From Coniochaeta sp. PMI_546 (Eukaryota > Ascomycota > Sordariomycetes > Coniochaetales > Coniochaetaceae), in the NCBI GenBank assembly GCA_021432605.1, contig MU271151.1, forward strand, positions 1,026,672 to 1,090,671: DNA of 64,000 bases. Direction: 5' to 3'. Below the pieces are notes generated by a model, which was given only the letters and a program-made list of their open reading frames with translations, was not told the DNA's origin and did not search any database. Numbering within the stretch: the stretch's first letter is position 1; each line of letters begins with the position of its first letter. Positions 1-10,565 of this stretch are shown one piece after another. The position numbers and the translations under genes are program-made.

Positions 1-3000
1 ACAGCGGCTGTCACCCTCATGAGTACCGACGTTGATCGCATCTATACGGGTATGCGTTACATGCATGAGATTTGGGCGAACATGATTCAGACCGCAATAG
101 CTTGTTGGCTACTGCAGCGCGAGCTGGGACTTGGCTTTCTGGGGCCTTTGGCGGTTGTCATTATCGGCTTCGCGCTGTCGTTCGTCTTGTCCAAGCTCGC
201 GGTCAATTATCAGCGTCTTTGGATGGGCCGCGTCCAAAAACGCATCAGCGTCACCAGCAGCGTTCTCTCGTGCGTGAAGGAACTGCGGATCTCCGCATTG
301 ACCGACGCGGTGATCGAGTTGGTGCAAGGGGAACGCCGGGAGGAGATTCATCAAGGCGCGAAATCGCGAACAATCAGGGCCGTCTCGGCGACACTATCTT
401 CACTTCCTCAAGCAATTGCACCGGTTCTGGCCTTCGCTTTTGGCCCGGGCCGTCTTGATACTACTAAGGCATTCACGTCCTTATCGTACCTGACGCTTCT
501 CACAGCACCTCTACTCATCGTTCTGCAGACACTGCCAATCATTGCTTCATGTTGGGCGTGCTTGAGGAGAATTTACGACTTCCTTGCGCGACCGCAGAGG
601 ATGGATTCCAGGATCCTGACGAAGGGCGAGAGCGGCCCGACTACGGTGGGGCCGCGTATCAGCGTCCGCAACTGCGACTTTGGCTGGTCTGAAGAGAACA
701 TAGTCCTCAGAGGCATCGATCTCACCATCACCCAGTCATCTATCACATTTGTGATCGGACCGGTGGCTTCGGGGAAGTCTACGCTCTGTAAAGCTCTCTT
801 AGCCGAGGTTCCCTTTATGCAGGGGGAAATCACCTGCTCCTACGACCCACGAAGGGTTGCTTACTGCGCCCAAGTGCCATTCCTACTCAGCAGATCTATT
901 CAAGACAACATCATCGGCTTCGAGGACCTCGATGCCGCACGGTACGATGAAGTAATTCAGGCCACAATGCTCACAGACGACTTCAGAGTGCTTCCGGATG
1001 GGGACAGAACCATGATCGGCAGTAATGGTACGTCACTAAGCGGCGGTCAAAAGCAACGAATAAGCTTAGCAAGAGCACTCTATCACGATGCCGATCTGAT
1101 CGTTGCCGACGACGTGTTTAGCGGACTAGATCCCAGCACCCAGGAACAGGTCTGCCATCGTGTTTTCGGGTCAGACGGCCTCGTGCGAAAACGTCGAACG
1201 ACAGTCGTTCTCTGTACACAGTCCGTCAAATTCGTTGCTGTGGCTGACTATACCATCGAACTGAGCGGACACGGAGGTATCGCAAAGCAAGGCCCTGTGC
1301 CACAAGTGTTAGGCGTAGCAGCTGGAGTCGCCTTCTCCCAAGCACCCTCTTCTGTTACGGAAACCGATGTAGACAACGCAATTATGCCGTTACACAAGAA
1401 GCAAATAAGATCAAACCTACCACGGTTGATGAGGGGGGAAGAGCCTCAAGACCAAGCCACGGATGACGAACCTGCGGTACCACCGCCTGCTACGGAGCTG
1501 TCGGTCTACTGGGCGTACATGGCAAGTGTTGGTATTCGTCCATTAATTCTGTATGTTCTCCTGGTCGTCTGTATCGGGTTCTGTCAGAACTTCTCAACAA
1601 TCTGGCTTAAATTCTGGTCCGCAAATGCACTGGGTGACCGGGGCTTCCAGTTCTATATCGGGATATACAGTCTCTTGGCGGTCGCAGCGCTACTCGTCAT
1701 CTTGTCGGCGGGTTTGATAGTCTTGCGCACATTTGTACGCTTATCAGGCGTTCATCTTCATGACCAAGCACTCAAGACGGCACTTAGTGCTAGTTTGCGT
1801 TTTATCTCGACGACGGATACTGGCTCGATACTCAACTTGTTCTCGCAGGACATGACCATCATTGACTCGCAGCTCCCCGGCATGATCAATAACTTATTCA
1901 TCAGCGGCGCCGTTGCTATAGGTCAAGCCATTGTCATTGCCGTCTCGTCGGCTTATCTCGCCATTAGTTACCCCTTTTTCATCGGTGTGGTGTACTTTGT
2001 CCAGAAATACTACCTGCCGACGTCCAAGCGCCTACGAATCCTGGACCTCGAAGCCAAATCACCTCTATACACGCACTTTCTAGACACGCTTACCGGTATT
2101 GCCACCATTCGCTCATACGGATGGTTTGGACACATGGCGTTGCGCAACGCGAACTTCCTTGACATCTCACAACGTCCCAGTTACCAGCTCGCCATGGTGC
2201 AGCAGTGGCTGCTACTTGTCATGAACATGGTCGTTGCCGCCCTGGCCTTAATCCTGGTGCTACTCGCTACGCAGCTTCGGGGGGGTGTAGTGGACTTGGG
2301 TGCTCTCGGCGCCGCTATGGTGATGCTGATTACTTTCGGAACTACCTTGGCAGGCGTTGTCAACGCATATACAGGTCTTGAAATCGCACTCGGCGGGATC
2401 AGCAGGCTGAAAAGGTTCAGTGAGATGACAGAGAGGGAAGATAAGGAGTTTGGCGAAGGAGACATCTTACCCCCGGCGGAATGGCCGCTGTCAGGCAAGG
2501 TTGTGATGGAGGATATCTCGGCAAGCTATAATCGCGCCGACCCTCAGCCTTTACTTTCGGATCTCTCGCTTGTGATACATTCTAGGGAGAAGGTTGCCCT
2601 CTGCGGCAGAACCGGAAGCGGCAAATCTTCTGTCCTGGCGCTTCTGCTCCGCCTAATAGACCCAATCACCTCACAATCAGCTTCCACGCCGCCAACCATT
2701 CTGATTGACGACATGTCGCTCACTCGGATCAACCACTCAGCTCTACGCATGCACCTCATCGCCGCCTCTCAGGACGCAGTCTTCCTACCAAGTGACAGCG
2801 CGACTTCTTTCCACGCCAATCTCGACCCTTGGAAAGCGGCCACCGCTGAGGAGGCGCTTGCCGCTCTAGACACGGTTGGACTCCGCGAGGCCATCGACGC
2901 GCGCGGTGGCATAGATGCAGTAGCCGATACTTCGGGGCTCAGCGGCGGACAAAAGCAGCTTTTTTGTCTTGCGAGAGTGGTTTTGCGCCGCCGAGTGCGG

Positions 3001-3303
3001 TTGAACCAGTTGGTAAAGAGAGGCCTACAGGAAGGGGGCATACTACTCCTCGACGAGATGACCTCCAGTGTGGATAGGGAGACGGAAAGTCTCATGATGG
3101 ATATACTGTGGAGAGAGTTTGAGGCATATACGGTTTTGATGATTACCCATAGCATGGAAGTTGCTGGGCGGTGTGATAGGGTGCTGGTACTAGACAGCGG
3201 CAAGATAGTCGAGGATGGGACACCGAAGCAGCTCGCCAAGACTGACGGTAGCTGGTTCCGAGCTTTGACCTTGGCTGGAAATGTTCGCGGGACTAGCGCT
3301 TAG
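1..3303 (+). CDS. ABCC-type (MRP-like) ABC transporter, 5' partial
   Basis: The reading frame is open from base 1 and already inside the first membrane domain (AAVTLMSTDVDRI motif), so the true start is left of the window and the ATG at base 19 is internal. Visible in order: the rest of TMD1, NBD1 with Walker A GPVASGKST (about residue 245 from base 19), signature LSGGQKQR and Walker B followed by Asp-Asp, then TMD2, then NBD2 with Walker A GRTGSGKSS, signature LSGGQKQ and Walker B LLLLDE. Asp in place of the catalytic Glu in NBD1 beside an intact NBD2 is normal for MRP/ABCC exporters, which move conjugated or bulky organic compounds across the plasma or vacuolar membrane. No intron is needed in the visible part. 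A flavin monooxygenase lies 363 bp downstream on the same strand, so it could export a product of the flavoenzyme group. The substrate cannot be read from sequence. Confidence 0.93.
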   Translation, partial: TAAVTLMSTDVDRIYTGMRYMHEIWANMIQTAIACWLLQRELGLGFLGPLAVVIIGFALSFVLSKLAVNYQRLWMGRVQKRISVTSSVLSCVKELRISALTDAVIELVQGERREEIHQGAKSRTIRAVSATLSSLPQAIAPVLAFAFGPGRLDTTKAFTSLSYLTLLTAPLLIVLQTLPIIASCWACLRRIYDFLARPQRMDSRILTKGESGPTTVGPRISVRNCDFGWSEENIVLRGIDLTITQSSITFVIGPVASGKSTLCKALLAEVPFMQGEITCSYDPRRVAYCAQVPFLLSRSIQDNIIGFEDLDAARYDEVIQATMLTDDFRVLPDGDRTMIGSNGTSLSGGQKQRISLARALYHDADLIVADDVFSGLDPSTQEQVCHRVFGSDGLVRKRRTTVVLCTQSVKFVAVADYTIELSGHGGIAKQGPVPQVLGVAAGVAFSQAPSSVTETDVDNAIMPLHKKQIRSNLPRLMRGEEPQDQATDDEPAVPPPATELSVYWAYMASVGIRPLILYVLLVVCIGFCQNFSTIWLKFWSANALGDRGFQFYIGIYSLLAVAALLVILSAGLIVLRTFVRLSGVHLHDQALKTALSASLRFISTTDTGSILNLFSQDMTIIDSQLPGMINNLFISGAVAIGQAIVIAVSSAYLAISYPFFIGVVYFVQKYYLPTSKRLRILDLEAKSPLYTHFLDTLTGIATIRSYGWFGHMALRNANFLDISQRPSYQLAMVQQWLLLVMNMVVAALALILVLLATQLRGGVVDLGALGAAMVMLITFGTTLAGVVNAYTGLEIALGGISRLKRFSEMTEREDKEFGEGDILPPAEWPLSGKVVMEDISASYNRADPQPLLSDLSLVIHSREKVALCGRTGSGKSSVLALLLRLIDPITSQSASTPPTILIDDMSLTRINHSALRMHLIAASQDAVFLPSDSATSFHANLDPWKAATAEEALAALDTVGLREAIDARGGIDAVADTSGLSGGQKQLFCLARVVLRRRVRLNQLVKRGLQEGGILLLDEMTSSVDRETESLMMDILWREFEAYTVLMITHSMEVAGRCDRVLVLDSGKIVEDGTPKQLAKTDGSWFRALTLAGNVRGTSA

Positions 3304-3666
3304 AGATTATGGTTTTGCCCCTACGAAGTTCGAGTACAACAACAGCATCTGGGAATTCTTGGCGGGCACCTGGAAGCACCTGCATGGTGCATTGCTTCAT
3401 TTGTTTGCTTTCCATGGATCGAATGATTACGGGAGACAGTTCAATGGCCGTCAAGGAGTTGACTGATGGGAAGGAATGCGGGGTAGCGGCTCAGCCTATT
3501 TGCTCCGGCAATATTTCCATTGGTTAGTTAGGTCCATCTTTGGGGTAGGACACTGGCGACATATAGGTGGGATCGCGTTGGTCTGAGGCTATCTTCACTT
3601 CGTACACACGTGGTCAAACTCCACCTTGAGCAGCGGAGCAAATACATACGACACTAGACTCCGACG
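3304..3666. other. intergenic spacer, ABC transporter to first monooxygenase
   Basis: A 363-bp spacer between two same-strand genes. It must hold the 3' end of the transporter transcript and the promoter of the monooxygenase. I see no conserved ORF or RNA gene. Confidence 0.6.
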
Positions 3667-5014
3667 ATGACCGACTACCCACGTCTTGCGCCGTCCGGCA
3701 TCAATGTGATCGTTGTGGGCGCCGGGTTTGCCGGCATCTCGGCCGCCATTGAGTGCGACCGCAAAGGACACAGCGTCACACTCTTAGACAAGGTTGAGAA
3801 TATCGACGAGATAACGCGGATTGGTGACATAATAAGCTTCGATCCAAACGGTCCGTCACAAGTCACGCGTTATGGTCAACATGAGGAGGGCATAGCTAAC
3901 GCGTTGGACAGGATCGAAAGCATTCGAACGATGGCCTGGCGTGATCGATGCAATGGAGAAGATCGCCCGTCAGACGACCTGGCTGGATCTGTACCACTGG
4001 CAAGGCAAGTTTGTTACACGGCAATCCTTCCTAGGAGAGAAGAAATGGGGCCGCAGAATCAACGGCCATCGCGGAGAGCTCCACAGAATCATCTTTAACC
4101 ACCTCAAGGACCGAGGTGTCGATATCCGGCTCGGTCAGAGAGTCACCGATTATTTCGAGACCGACGACCACGCCGGTGTCGTCCTGAACGGCAAGGACAA
4201 GTTGACCGCCGATGTGGTCATTGCCGCGGAGGGTGTACGCTCGAGAGGTCGAAAGATTGTGCTTGGGTTTGACGACAATCCTAAATCGTCCGGATATGCT
4301 GTATACCGGGCCTGGTTCCCTGGTGATGCCATTGCGAAGCATCCACTGCTGAAGAAATTCGTTGAAAATGGAGACACGCATCAAGGATGGATTGGACCGG
4401 ACATCCACTTCTTGGCCTCGTCCCTCAAAGGCGGGAGAGAGTTTAATTGGGTCTTCACTCACAAGGATGACGGCAACATTGCGGAGAGCTGGCAGTTTCC
4501 CGGGAAGGTGGAGGAGGCACTTGAATACGTGAAAGATTGGTGTCCTGAGGTCACTGAGATTGTCAAGTCCACGCCCAAGACTGGAAGACTTATCGACCAT
4601 AAGCTCGTCTTCAGGGATCCCCTTCCGACGTTCATCTCTCCCAAGGCACGCATTGTTCTCATAGGTGACGCAGCTCATCCTTTCCTGCCGACGTCTATTC
4701 AGGGAGCGAGCCAGTCTATCGAAGATGGAGTGGCACTGGCCGTGTGTTTGGAGCTGGCAGGGAAGAAGGACGTGCCTCTAGCGGTCAGAGCGTATGAAAA
4801 GATCAGGTACGAGAGGGTGCATAAAGCGCAAGCCACAGGAGTAAAGACGCGGGAGAAATGGCACAAGGCGAACTGGGATCATATTTGGAAGAATCCCGAG
4901 GCGATACATTTGACGAGGGAGCCGTGGCTGCTGAGCTTCGACCAGGAAGCGGATGCCTATAAACGATACAAGGAGGTGGCTGCAGAACTGATGGGACCGC
5001 GGTCACGATTGTGA
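3667..5014 (+). CDS. FAD-dependent monooxygenase (salicylate-hydroxylase-like), copy 1
   Basis: Two exons, 3667..3850 and 3912..5014, give 428 residues. The 61-bp intron has donor GTCCGT and a GCTAAC branch site before its acceptor. Splicing joins FDPNG to SKAFERWPGV, the expected continuity for this family. Family features are the dinucleotide-binding GAGFAG near the N terminus, an AEG in place of the usual ADG motif before VRSRGR, and the second FAD motif GDAAHPFLP with GASQSIEDG. These are class A flavoprotein hydroxylases that use NAD(P)H and O2 on aromatic or polyketide-like substrates. The protein is cytosolic with no signal peptide. It is a paralog of the gene at 12911-14403 (shared KSSGY, YRA, FPGD and EFNW blocks). 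The weak donor and the Glu in the DG motif are the oddities. The substrate is unknown. Confidence 0.88.
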
Positions 5015-5686
5015 TTGTGTAGGAGTTGGTGTGATGACGACCACGATGACACGGCATAGATTGAGGGTGCGTTAGATGGTAGAAAGCTGATCAGGGTGCT
5101 GGTCGAGAATCATGTATGTTGATGCATCAGGTGGTTCATGTTGTTGTAACCGGCATTGAGTGTTGGCAATGCTAGACGATACCTCAAAAAGTCTATCTTA
5201 GGTAGCTCCAGGATTTCGCCATCAAGCGGACTAACATCTATAGTAGATATTCCTTCTCATACATCTCATTTTTTACTTTTTTTTATTTACAAGAACACAG
5301 GAAGAATAAATATTATGTTGGTGACAGTCTGCCATGGCTTAGACCCCCTACGTACCCGGCCTAAACCCGGCTTCGGGCGACGCAAACGGAGCAACCACGC
5401 TGCCCGTCGGCTCCACGTGTAAGGCATTCTAGTGACATCACACTAAGACTACCTTACCTTAGTGTCTTACAGCCTACAGGCATGCTTCCAAGCCTTTTGT
5501 GGGTAAGGGGCAGAGACTGTATCCACATTCGAGACTCGGATGGCAAACAGAGATGTGCATGTGGAAACTCTAAAATTTTAGATATCCGACTACCGAACTA
5601 CTGACGTAAAATGCTTTTGTTGCAGCAAATCTCTGGAATCATAATCTTACCCATATTCAACGCCTTTCACAGGCACATGTGGTGAT
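5015..5686. other. intergenic spacer with T-rich tract
   Basis: A 672-bp spacer between same-strand genes. A T-rich tract at about 5265-5290 probably belongs to the 3' region of the monooxygenase transcript. The rest should contain the promoter of the ThrE/Prm10 gene. No coding or RNA gene is recognised. Confidence 0.55.
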
Positions 5687-8350
5687 ATGTCACACTCTAC
5701 CTCAAACCACAGCAGAGACACATCCCGAGAATGGTCTCAGACCCAGGGAGGGGAACGTGCCCGGTCCCGAGAGAAGAAGGTGGTCGGCTTCAAGAACGAA
5801 CGACCGCACGATGATGCTAGTGGTTCTGGAGGAACCCATACACCGCCGCTCTACCGTTCGAGCTCGTCTAGAGTCCCTTCGAGGTCGGAGACTCCACGGG
5901 GCAGAAATCGGGACTCCATCAACGAAGAAGAGCTAGCAACTGCTCTAGAGAAGATGCTCAGCAAAGAGCAGCAGTCGCAAGGGGTACCGAGGCCAAAACC
6001 AGCCTTGCGCAAGGGCAAACACGGTCTGCAGACCAACCAGCTCCAAGACCCCCCCGGTACTCCCCCAGAGCAAGTTCATCGCTCCGAAGCGGCGGCCAAG
6101 CATCGAGCCGATCGTCTTGCCGTCACCGTCGAAAGTTGGTCAGCTGCCGGATCACGTAGAAACTCGCTCGACTCTCCACTCATGACGCCGCAACCAGATG
6201 ACTTACTTCTGAGTCATAGCTCGGCAGGACCGAGCAGCTTGAGAGGGCTCAGAGATGATGACGATCCACATGACGTCGTGGAGGGCATCAGAGCAAGGAG
6301 GCTGGGCGTCACCGCACCCAAACTCGCATTCAAGGGCACCGCACGGCAGCATGGCGGCGACAACCCCTTTTCTGATACTCATGCATACGAGCCAGCGCTC
6401 AAGTCTGGACAGACAACCCCGACAGCTGCTGACCTCGAGTACGTGCCTCGGCCGAGTAAGTACAAGAGCGGAGTCTTATCCTCGCTGTTTAAGTTGTACA
6501 AGGAAGACTTCCCAGGCAAGGATTATGACAGCAGACCCAGCACGCCCAATAGGACTCCCAAGCCGTCGCCACCTTCCTCGACGCCTGGGACACCGGTTAC
6601 ACGGCCCCGGAGTGGCTTGTTTGGGCTCCGAGCGCACAACTCGACCTCCTCAGTTGCAACATTATCTGGACTCATCGAATCCTCCTCCAGTCTTGCCGGA
6701 CCCGGCTCAAGTAACATCGCTGAAGCCCTCTCAGAAAAGGCCAAGAGCGAGAAAGGTCGGCCGAAATCGAAGTCAAAGCAGTCACACAGACATAGTCGTC
6801 TAGAGGACAAGATCCGTATCAAAGTGCACATTGCCGAGGTTATTAGTCGCCAGCGCTACCTCGTTAAACTGTCTCGCGCCCTGATGATGTATGGAGCGCC
6901 GACTCATCGCCTCGAGGGTTACATGTCCATGTCCGCCCGTGTTCTCGGCATCGAAAGCCAGTTCCTGTATCTACCAGGTTGCATGTTCATTTCTTTCGAT
7001 GATAGCCAAACACATACAACAGAGGTGCAAATCGTTCGGGCCGGGCAAGGCGTGGACCTCGGGCGACTACACGACACTCACCAGCTCTATAAGGAGGTTA
7101 TCCACGACCTGATAGGCGTGGAAGAAGCCACACAGAGGCTGCACGAGGTCATGCACAGGAAGGACAAATTCAGCAATTGGGTTCGTGTCCCGATGTATGG
7201 CATCGCCTCGGCGTGTGTTGCCCCTTTTGCTTTCGAGGGCCGCTTCATCGACCTGCCCATTGCGTTCATCATGGGTTGCATTCTCGGTATACTGCAACTT
7301 GTGCTTGCTCCTAAAAGCGAGTTATACTCCAACATTTTCGAAATCACAGCCGCCATCTGCTGTTCTTTCTTGGGCAGAGCGTTCGGATCCATTCGCGGCG
7401 GCAGCCTCTTCTGCTTTTCGGCCCTAGCGCAATCGTCTTTAGCATTGATCCTGCCAGGGTATATGATCTTGTGCAGCAGTCTCGAGTTCCAGAGCCGTAG
7501 CATCATTGCCGGCTCCGTACGAATGGTATACTCCCTGATTTACACCCTCTTCCTCGGCTACGGCATCACCATTGGCTCGGTTTTGTACGGCTATATAGAC
7601 CGCAACGCTACAAGCAACGTCCACTGCGACGCGCCGCTCAACGTCCACGTGTACTGGAACATACTTTTCGTTGCACTCTTCACGCTTTGTCTGTGCATCA
7701 TCAACCAAGCAAAATGGAAGCAGATGCCGGTCATGTTGTTCATATCGCTGGCTGGCTACTGCGTGAGCAGCTTCTCGTCCAAGCCCTTCAAGGGCAACTC
7801 TCAGGTGTCCAACACCCTCGGGGCGCTTGCGATCGGGGTCTTAGCGAACCTCTACGCTCGTGTTGGGCGTCACGTCGAGAACTTCTGTATCGATTTCTGG
7901 GAATTCCATGTTCAGCCCCGGCTAAGACGCTTCTCACGAAAGCCAGACACGGGCGCATATCGGCTGGGCTCCTTTGCTAGTGGCGATTCCGAGGACGGGA
8001 GGAGCCCCAGTCCGAAGATGCACTCTTCGAACCTGCCGCGACAGATAGGCTACGGCCTCGCGGCGGCGGCAATGCTACCGGCCATCTTTGTACAAGTTCC
8101 AGGTGGCCTGGCCGCTGGAGGATCTCTCCTGAGCGGAATAACGAGTGCCGACCAGATAACTAATTCAGGCAATTCGACGGGGTCAACGACGGCTAGCGAC
8201 CCGACGAACATGGAAGGACTTAATAATGTGGCGTTTACAGTGCTGTATAGTGTGATTCAGATTGCTATTGGTATATCGGTGGGCTTAGGGCTCAGTGCGC
8301 TTATTGTATATCCAATGGGCAAGAGGAGGAGTGGTCTATTCAGCTTTTAG
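5687..8350 (+). CDS. ThrE/Prm10-family multispanning membrane protein
   Basis: An intronless ORF of 887 residues starting at an ATG. The first ~380 residues are polar, Ser/Pro/Arg-rich and probably disordered. From about residue 385 (IRIKVHIAEVISRQRYLVKLSRAL) comes the ThrE N-terminal domain with the MMYGAPTHRLE block typical of fungal Prm10-like proteins. About ten hydrophobic segments follow, interrupted by a charged linker at roughly residues 740-785, and a final membrane helix ends the protein. The bacterial relatives export threonine and serine. The yeast relative Prm10 is a pheromone-regulated membrane protein of unknown function, so transport is only an inference here. Neighbouring flavoenzymes give no clear functional link. 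The family assignment is firm, the substrate is not. Confidence 0.9.
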   Translation: MSHSTSNHSRDTSREWSQTQGGERARSREKKVVGFKNERPHDDASGSGGTHTPPLYRSSSSRVPSRSETPRGRNRDSINEEELATALEKMLSKEQQSQGVPRPKPALRKGKHGLQTNQLQDPPGTPPEQVHRSEAAAKHRADRLAVTVESWSAAGSRRNSLDSPLMTPQPDDLLLSHSSAGPSSLRGLRDDDDPHDVVEGIRARRLGVTAPKLAFKGTARQHGGDNPFSDTHAYEPALKSGQTTPTAADLEYVPRPSKYKSGVLSSLFKLYKEDFPGKDYDSRPSTPNRTPKPSPPSSTPGTPVTRPRSGLFGLRAHNSTSSVATLSGLIESSSSLAGPGSSNIAEALSEKAKSEKGRPKSKSKQSHRHSRLEDKIRIKVHIAEVISRQRYLVKLSRALMMYGAPTHRLEGYMSMSARVLGIESQFLYLPGCMFISFDDSQTHTTEVQIVRAGQGVDLGRLHDTHQLYKEVIHDLIGVEEATQRLHEVMHRKDKFSNWVRVPMYGIASACVAPFAFEGRFIDLPIAFIMGCILGILQLVLAPKSELYSNIFEITAAICCSFLGRAFGSIRGGSLFCFSALAQSSLALILPGYMILCSSLEFQSRSIIAGSVRMVYSLIYTLFLGYGITIGSVLYGYIDRNATSNVHCDAPLNVHVYWNILFVALFTLCLCIINQAKWKQMPVMLFISLAGYCVSSFSSKPFKGNSQVSNTLGALAIGVLANLYARVGRHVENFCIDFWEFHVQPRLRRFSRKPDTGAYRLGSFASGDSEDGRSPSPKMHSSNLPRQIGYGLAAAAMLPAIFVQVPGGLAAGGSLLSGITSADQITNSGNSTGSTTASDPTNMEGLNNVAFTVLYSVIQIAIGISVGLGLSALIVYPMGKRRSGLFSF

Positions 8351-8683
8351 AGGGAAGCAGTGAGTCAAGGAAAAGCAGAAGGGGTACAGAGCAAGCAACC
8401 CAGAGTGGCACAAAGTGAGAGTACGCGCTTCACTTGCGAATTATTGCCACATAAGGCGGGCTTGGATACGATGGAAATATGTCTGTCCTATGCTACTAAC
8501 GTCCATACTATACCCAAGGTAATTCTGGTCCCCGCCCCATTGGGCTGGCAGTGCTTGTCCACGAGAGTGAGGATATATTCAACTTTGCCGCCTCTGATCC
8601 TCTCGGCAGTTGACCCGTAGCATTTGCGGTGAAGACGATGCTGTGATAGTTAGATAAGCACAACTAATTTTGGACTAATTACG
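8351..8683. other. convergent intergenic region
   Basis: A 333-bp gap between the 3' end of the ThrE/Prm10 gene (+) and the 3' end of the secreted repeat protein (-), so it holds two terminator regions. No other feature is seen. Confidence 0.55.
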
Positions 8684-10158
8684 TCAGGGGTCAACATACG
8701 CATCAGAAGGGTCTCGGTCATCACAGTACCACTGAAAATGGAACTCGAGTTTGTTTGTAGATCGATTGAGGAGGTAGTCACAAGCTACCAATTGCCACGG
8801 TAGTGCGCCCTGGCATTTATGCCATAGCCCATCATCAATGACGGTTAGGTTTCGGATCTCATACGTGTCCCCCGGTCCGGGATTGTAGACCGTGAAGGAG
8901 GCCAGGTCGCTTCCTTCGACTTCATAGTCCTGTAGAACGAGTTCTGTGGAGTTCATCGAGTTCATAGTACAGCTGTGTTTGTACGATGTGTGTGGCATAC
9001 GAGGCGGGAAGTCGTACGCTGCATATCCGCTAATGTTCGTGGTTGGTAGCGAGCAGGTATAGGCTAGCAGGTCGCTGGTCACTTCGGCTTCGTGATAGCT
9101 CGCTCTTGTACATCTGAGCGGCGTCACTAGGTATCCTAATCCGATATAAGTGTCTCTGTGAATATTTGTGAGTTTGCAGTCCTTGTGTCGATGTCGTCTA
9201 TAGCTCTGGAAGAGAGTAAACACATACGGCTCGTCGTTAGCAGCGACGTTGTCGTGGCATTTCCATGTCTGCTTAATCCCTAGAAGTCCATAGTCATGAT
9301 CAAATAGGATCTGTGTGGCGGATACTTCACTGCCGACTTGAGAGGTATTAGTGCAGTTGTTCCATTGAGGTGCATGCGCGTTGGCTCTTGTCAAATTCTC
9401 ATTGACGGAGATTGAGCAGGACAGCTTCACGCCGTTCATGATGTTGATTATCGTGAGTGATAGGCTCTGCTGACTACCAGTATGGTTGTACCAAAGGTCG
9501 TGAATTTCCCACGTTGGGTAGTCTGATCGTTCGACGCAACGATCCGGGTACTCATAGGGAATGCGTGGATACCAAGGAGAAGACGGCTTAATGGCTACTG
9601 GTGATGACAGGGAAGGGTTGATAGCATTGTTTCCGTATAAACACCATCGTTGTGTGGCTTCGGAATTGCAACCCAGAGCTTCTGGCAGCTCGACCGAGCC
9701 GTTGGCAACAAATGTGAGTCTAGACGGACATTAGCGCTGGGTAAATGCAGCTGAAGCTGGCAGATCAAAACGGGAAAGGCCTACTCTGGCGCATTGTTAC
9801 ATATCCATGACTGCCTCAGTCCAAAGCTATTGCTGAGCACACTGAAGCTGAACTGCGTGTCAGGGATACTGCAGTTATGCCATTCTGTTGCGTTTGCTGG
9901 CAATGAAAGGTCGACACCTCTAGCATAGCAGTCGAAAGTGATATTGGTGGCGATGTTGTAAGCGGAAAAGCCGACATCGCCAATCGTCCCCCCAGTGAAG
10001 ATGGTGAAATTTGGATCGTAGAGGTAGAACTCTGGATACGAAAATGAATAATCTTTACAGTTGATCACGTTGCTGGGATCGTACTGTCGCTGAGACAGGG
10101 CTTTCGAGTGCACAAGAACGGCACTCGCCGCTAACAACGATGTGTGCAGCAACAACAT
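8684..10158 (-). CDS. secreted Cys-rich protein with three related segments, unknown function
   Basis: Reading on the minus strand, exons 10158..9785 and 9719..8684 are joined across a 65-bp intron (donor GTAGGC, acceptor CTAG) and give 469 residues. The start at 10158 is chosen because it begins a clean signal peptide, MLLLHTSLLAASAVLVHSKA. The mature protein has many N-glycosylation sequons. Three segments repeat one pattern: a Cys, then W-x-x-C or W-x-K-C, then after about 25-40 residues an aromatic-rich strand ending W-x-C (SWIC, TWKC, QWYC). This suggests a triplicated disulfide-bonded beta domain. I do not recognise a named family. An Alt a 1/AA1-like small secreted fold is possible but unproven. 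It converges on the ThrE/Prm10 gene and has no operon-like partner. Confidence 0.8.
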
Positions 10159-10565
10159 AACTTCTCTTGATTGGATGCAGTTGATGAAACGAAGCTGCTG
10201 ATTCTTGGCATGGCCATCCCGGATTTCGGGTTGAGACTGATTGCCCCGGCCTCCCGGAGACATATATGTCCAGGTCAATGTTGGAGGTGGTGGCTCACAA
10301 CCGCGGCTAAAGCCACGCCTTGGTCAAACTACCAAAGTGTCCTGAAATTGGTTTAGATGTGAGAATATTGGCCCAGGGTCCAAACCGGGAGGGTTGGTGC
10401 CGACGGTATATTACACGAATCATGCTGCATGCCCAAGTGATATTCGTGGTTCATCGATGTTCTTTGCCTGATACAGGCAGTATAACTAGACAGCTTTAAT
10501 GTCTACTCTCTTGGGCCCTCACCCAGCCTCAGCCCAAACAGGACTACCTTCGTCAATCTGCATTT
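10159..10565. other. intergenic region between two minus-strand genes
   Basis: A 407-bp spacer between the start of the secreted repeat protein and the stop of the VAO-type oxidase, both on the minus strand. It should hold the promoter of the former. No further feature is recognised. Confidence 0.5.

Noticed and set aside
1-19. ATG at base 19 as the true start of the ABC transporter
   Set aside because: The frame is open upstream to the window edge and the protein would begin inside the first membrane domain.
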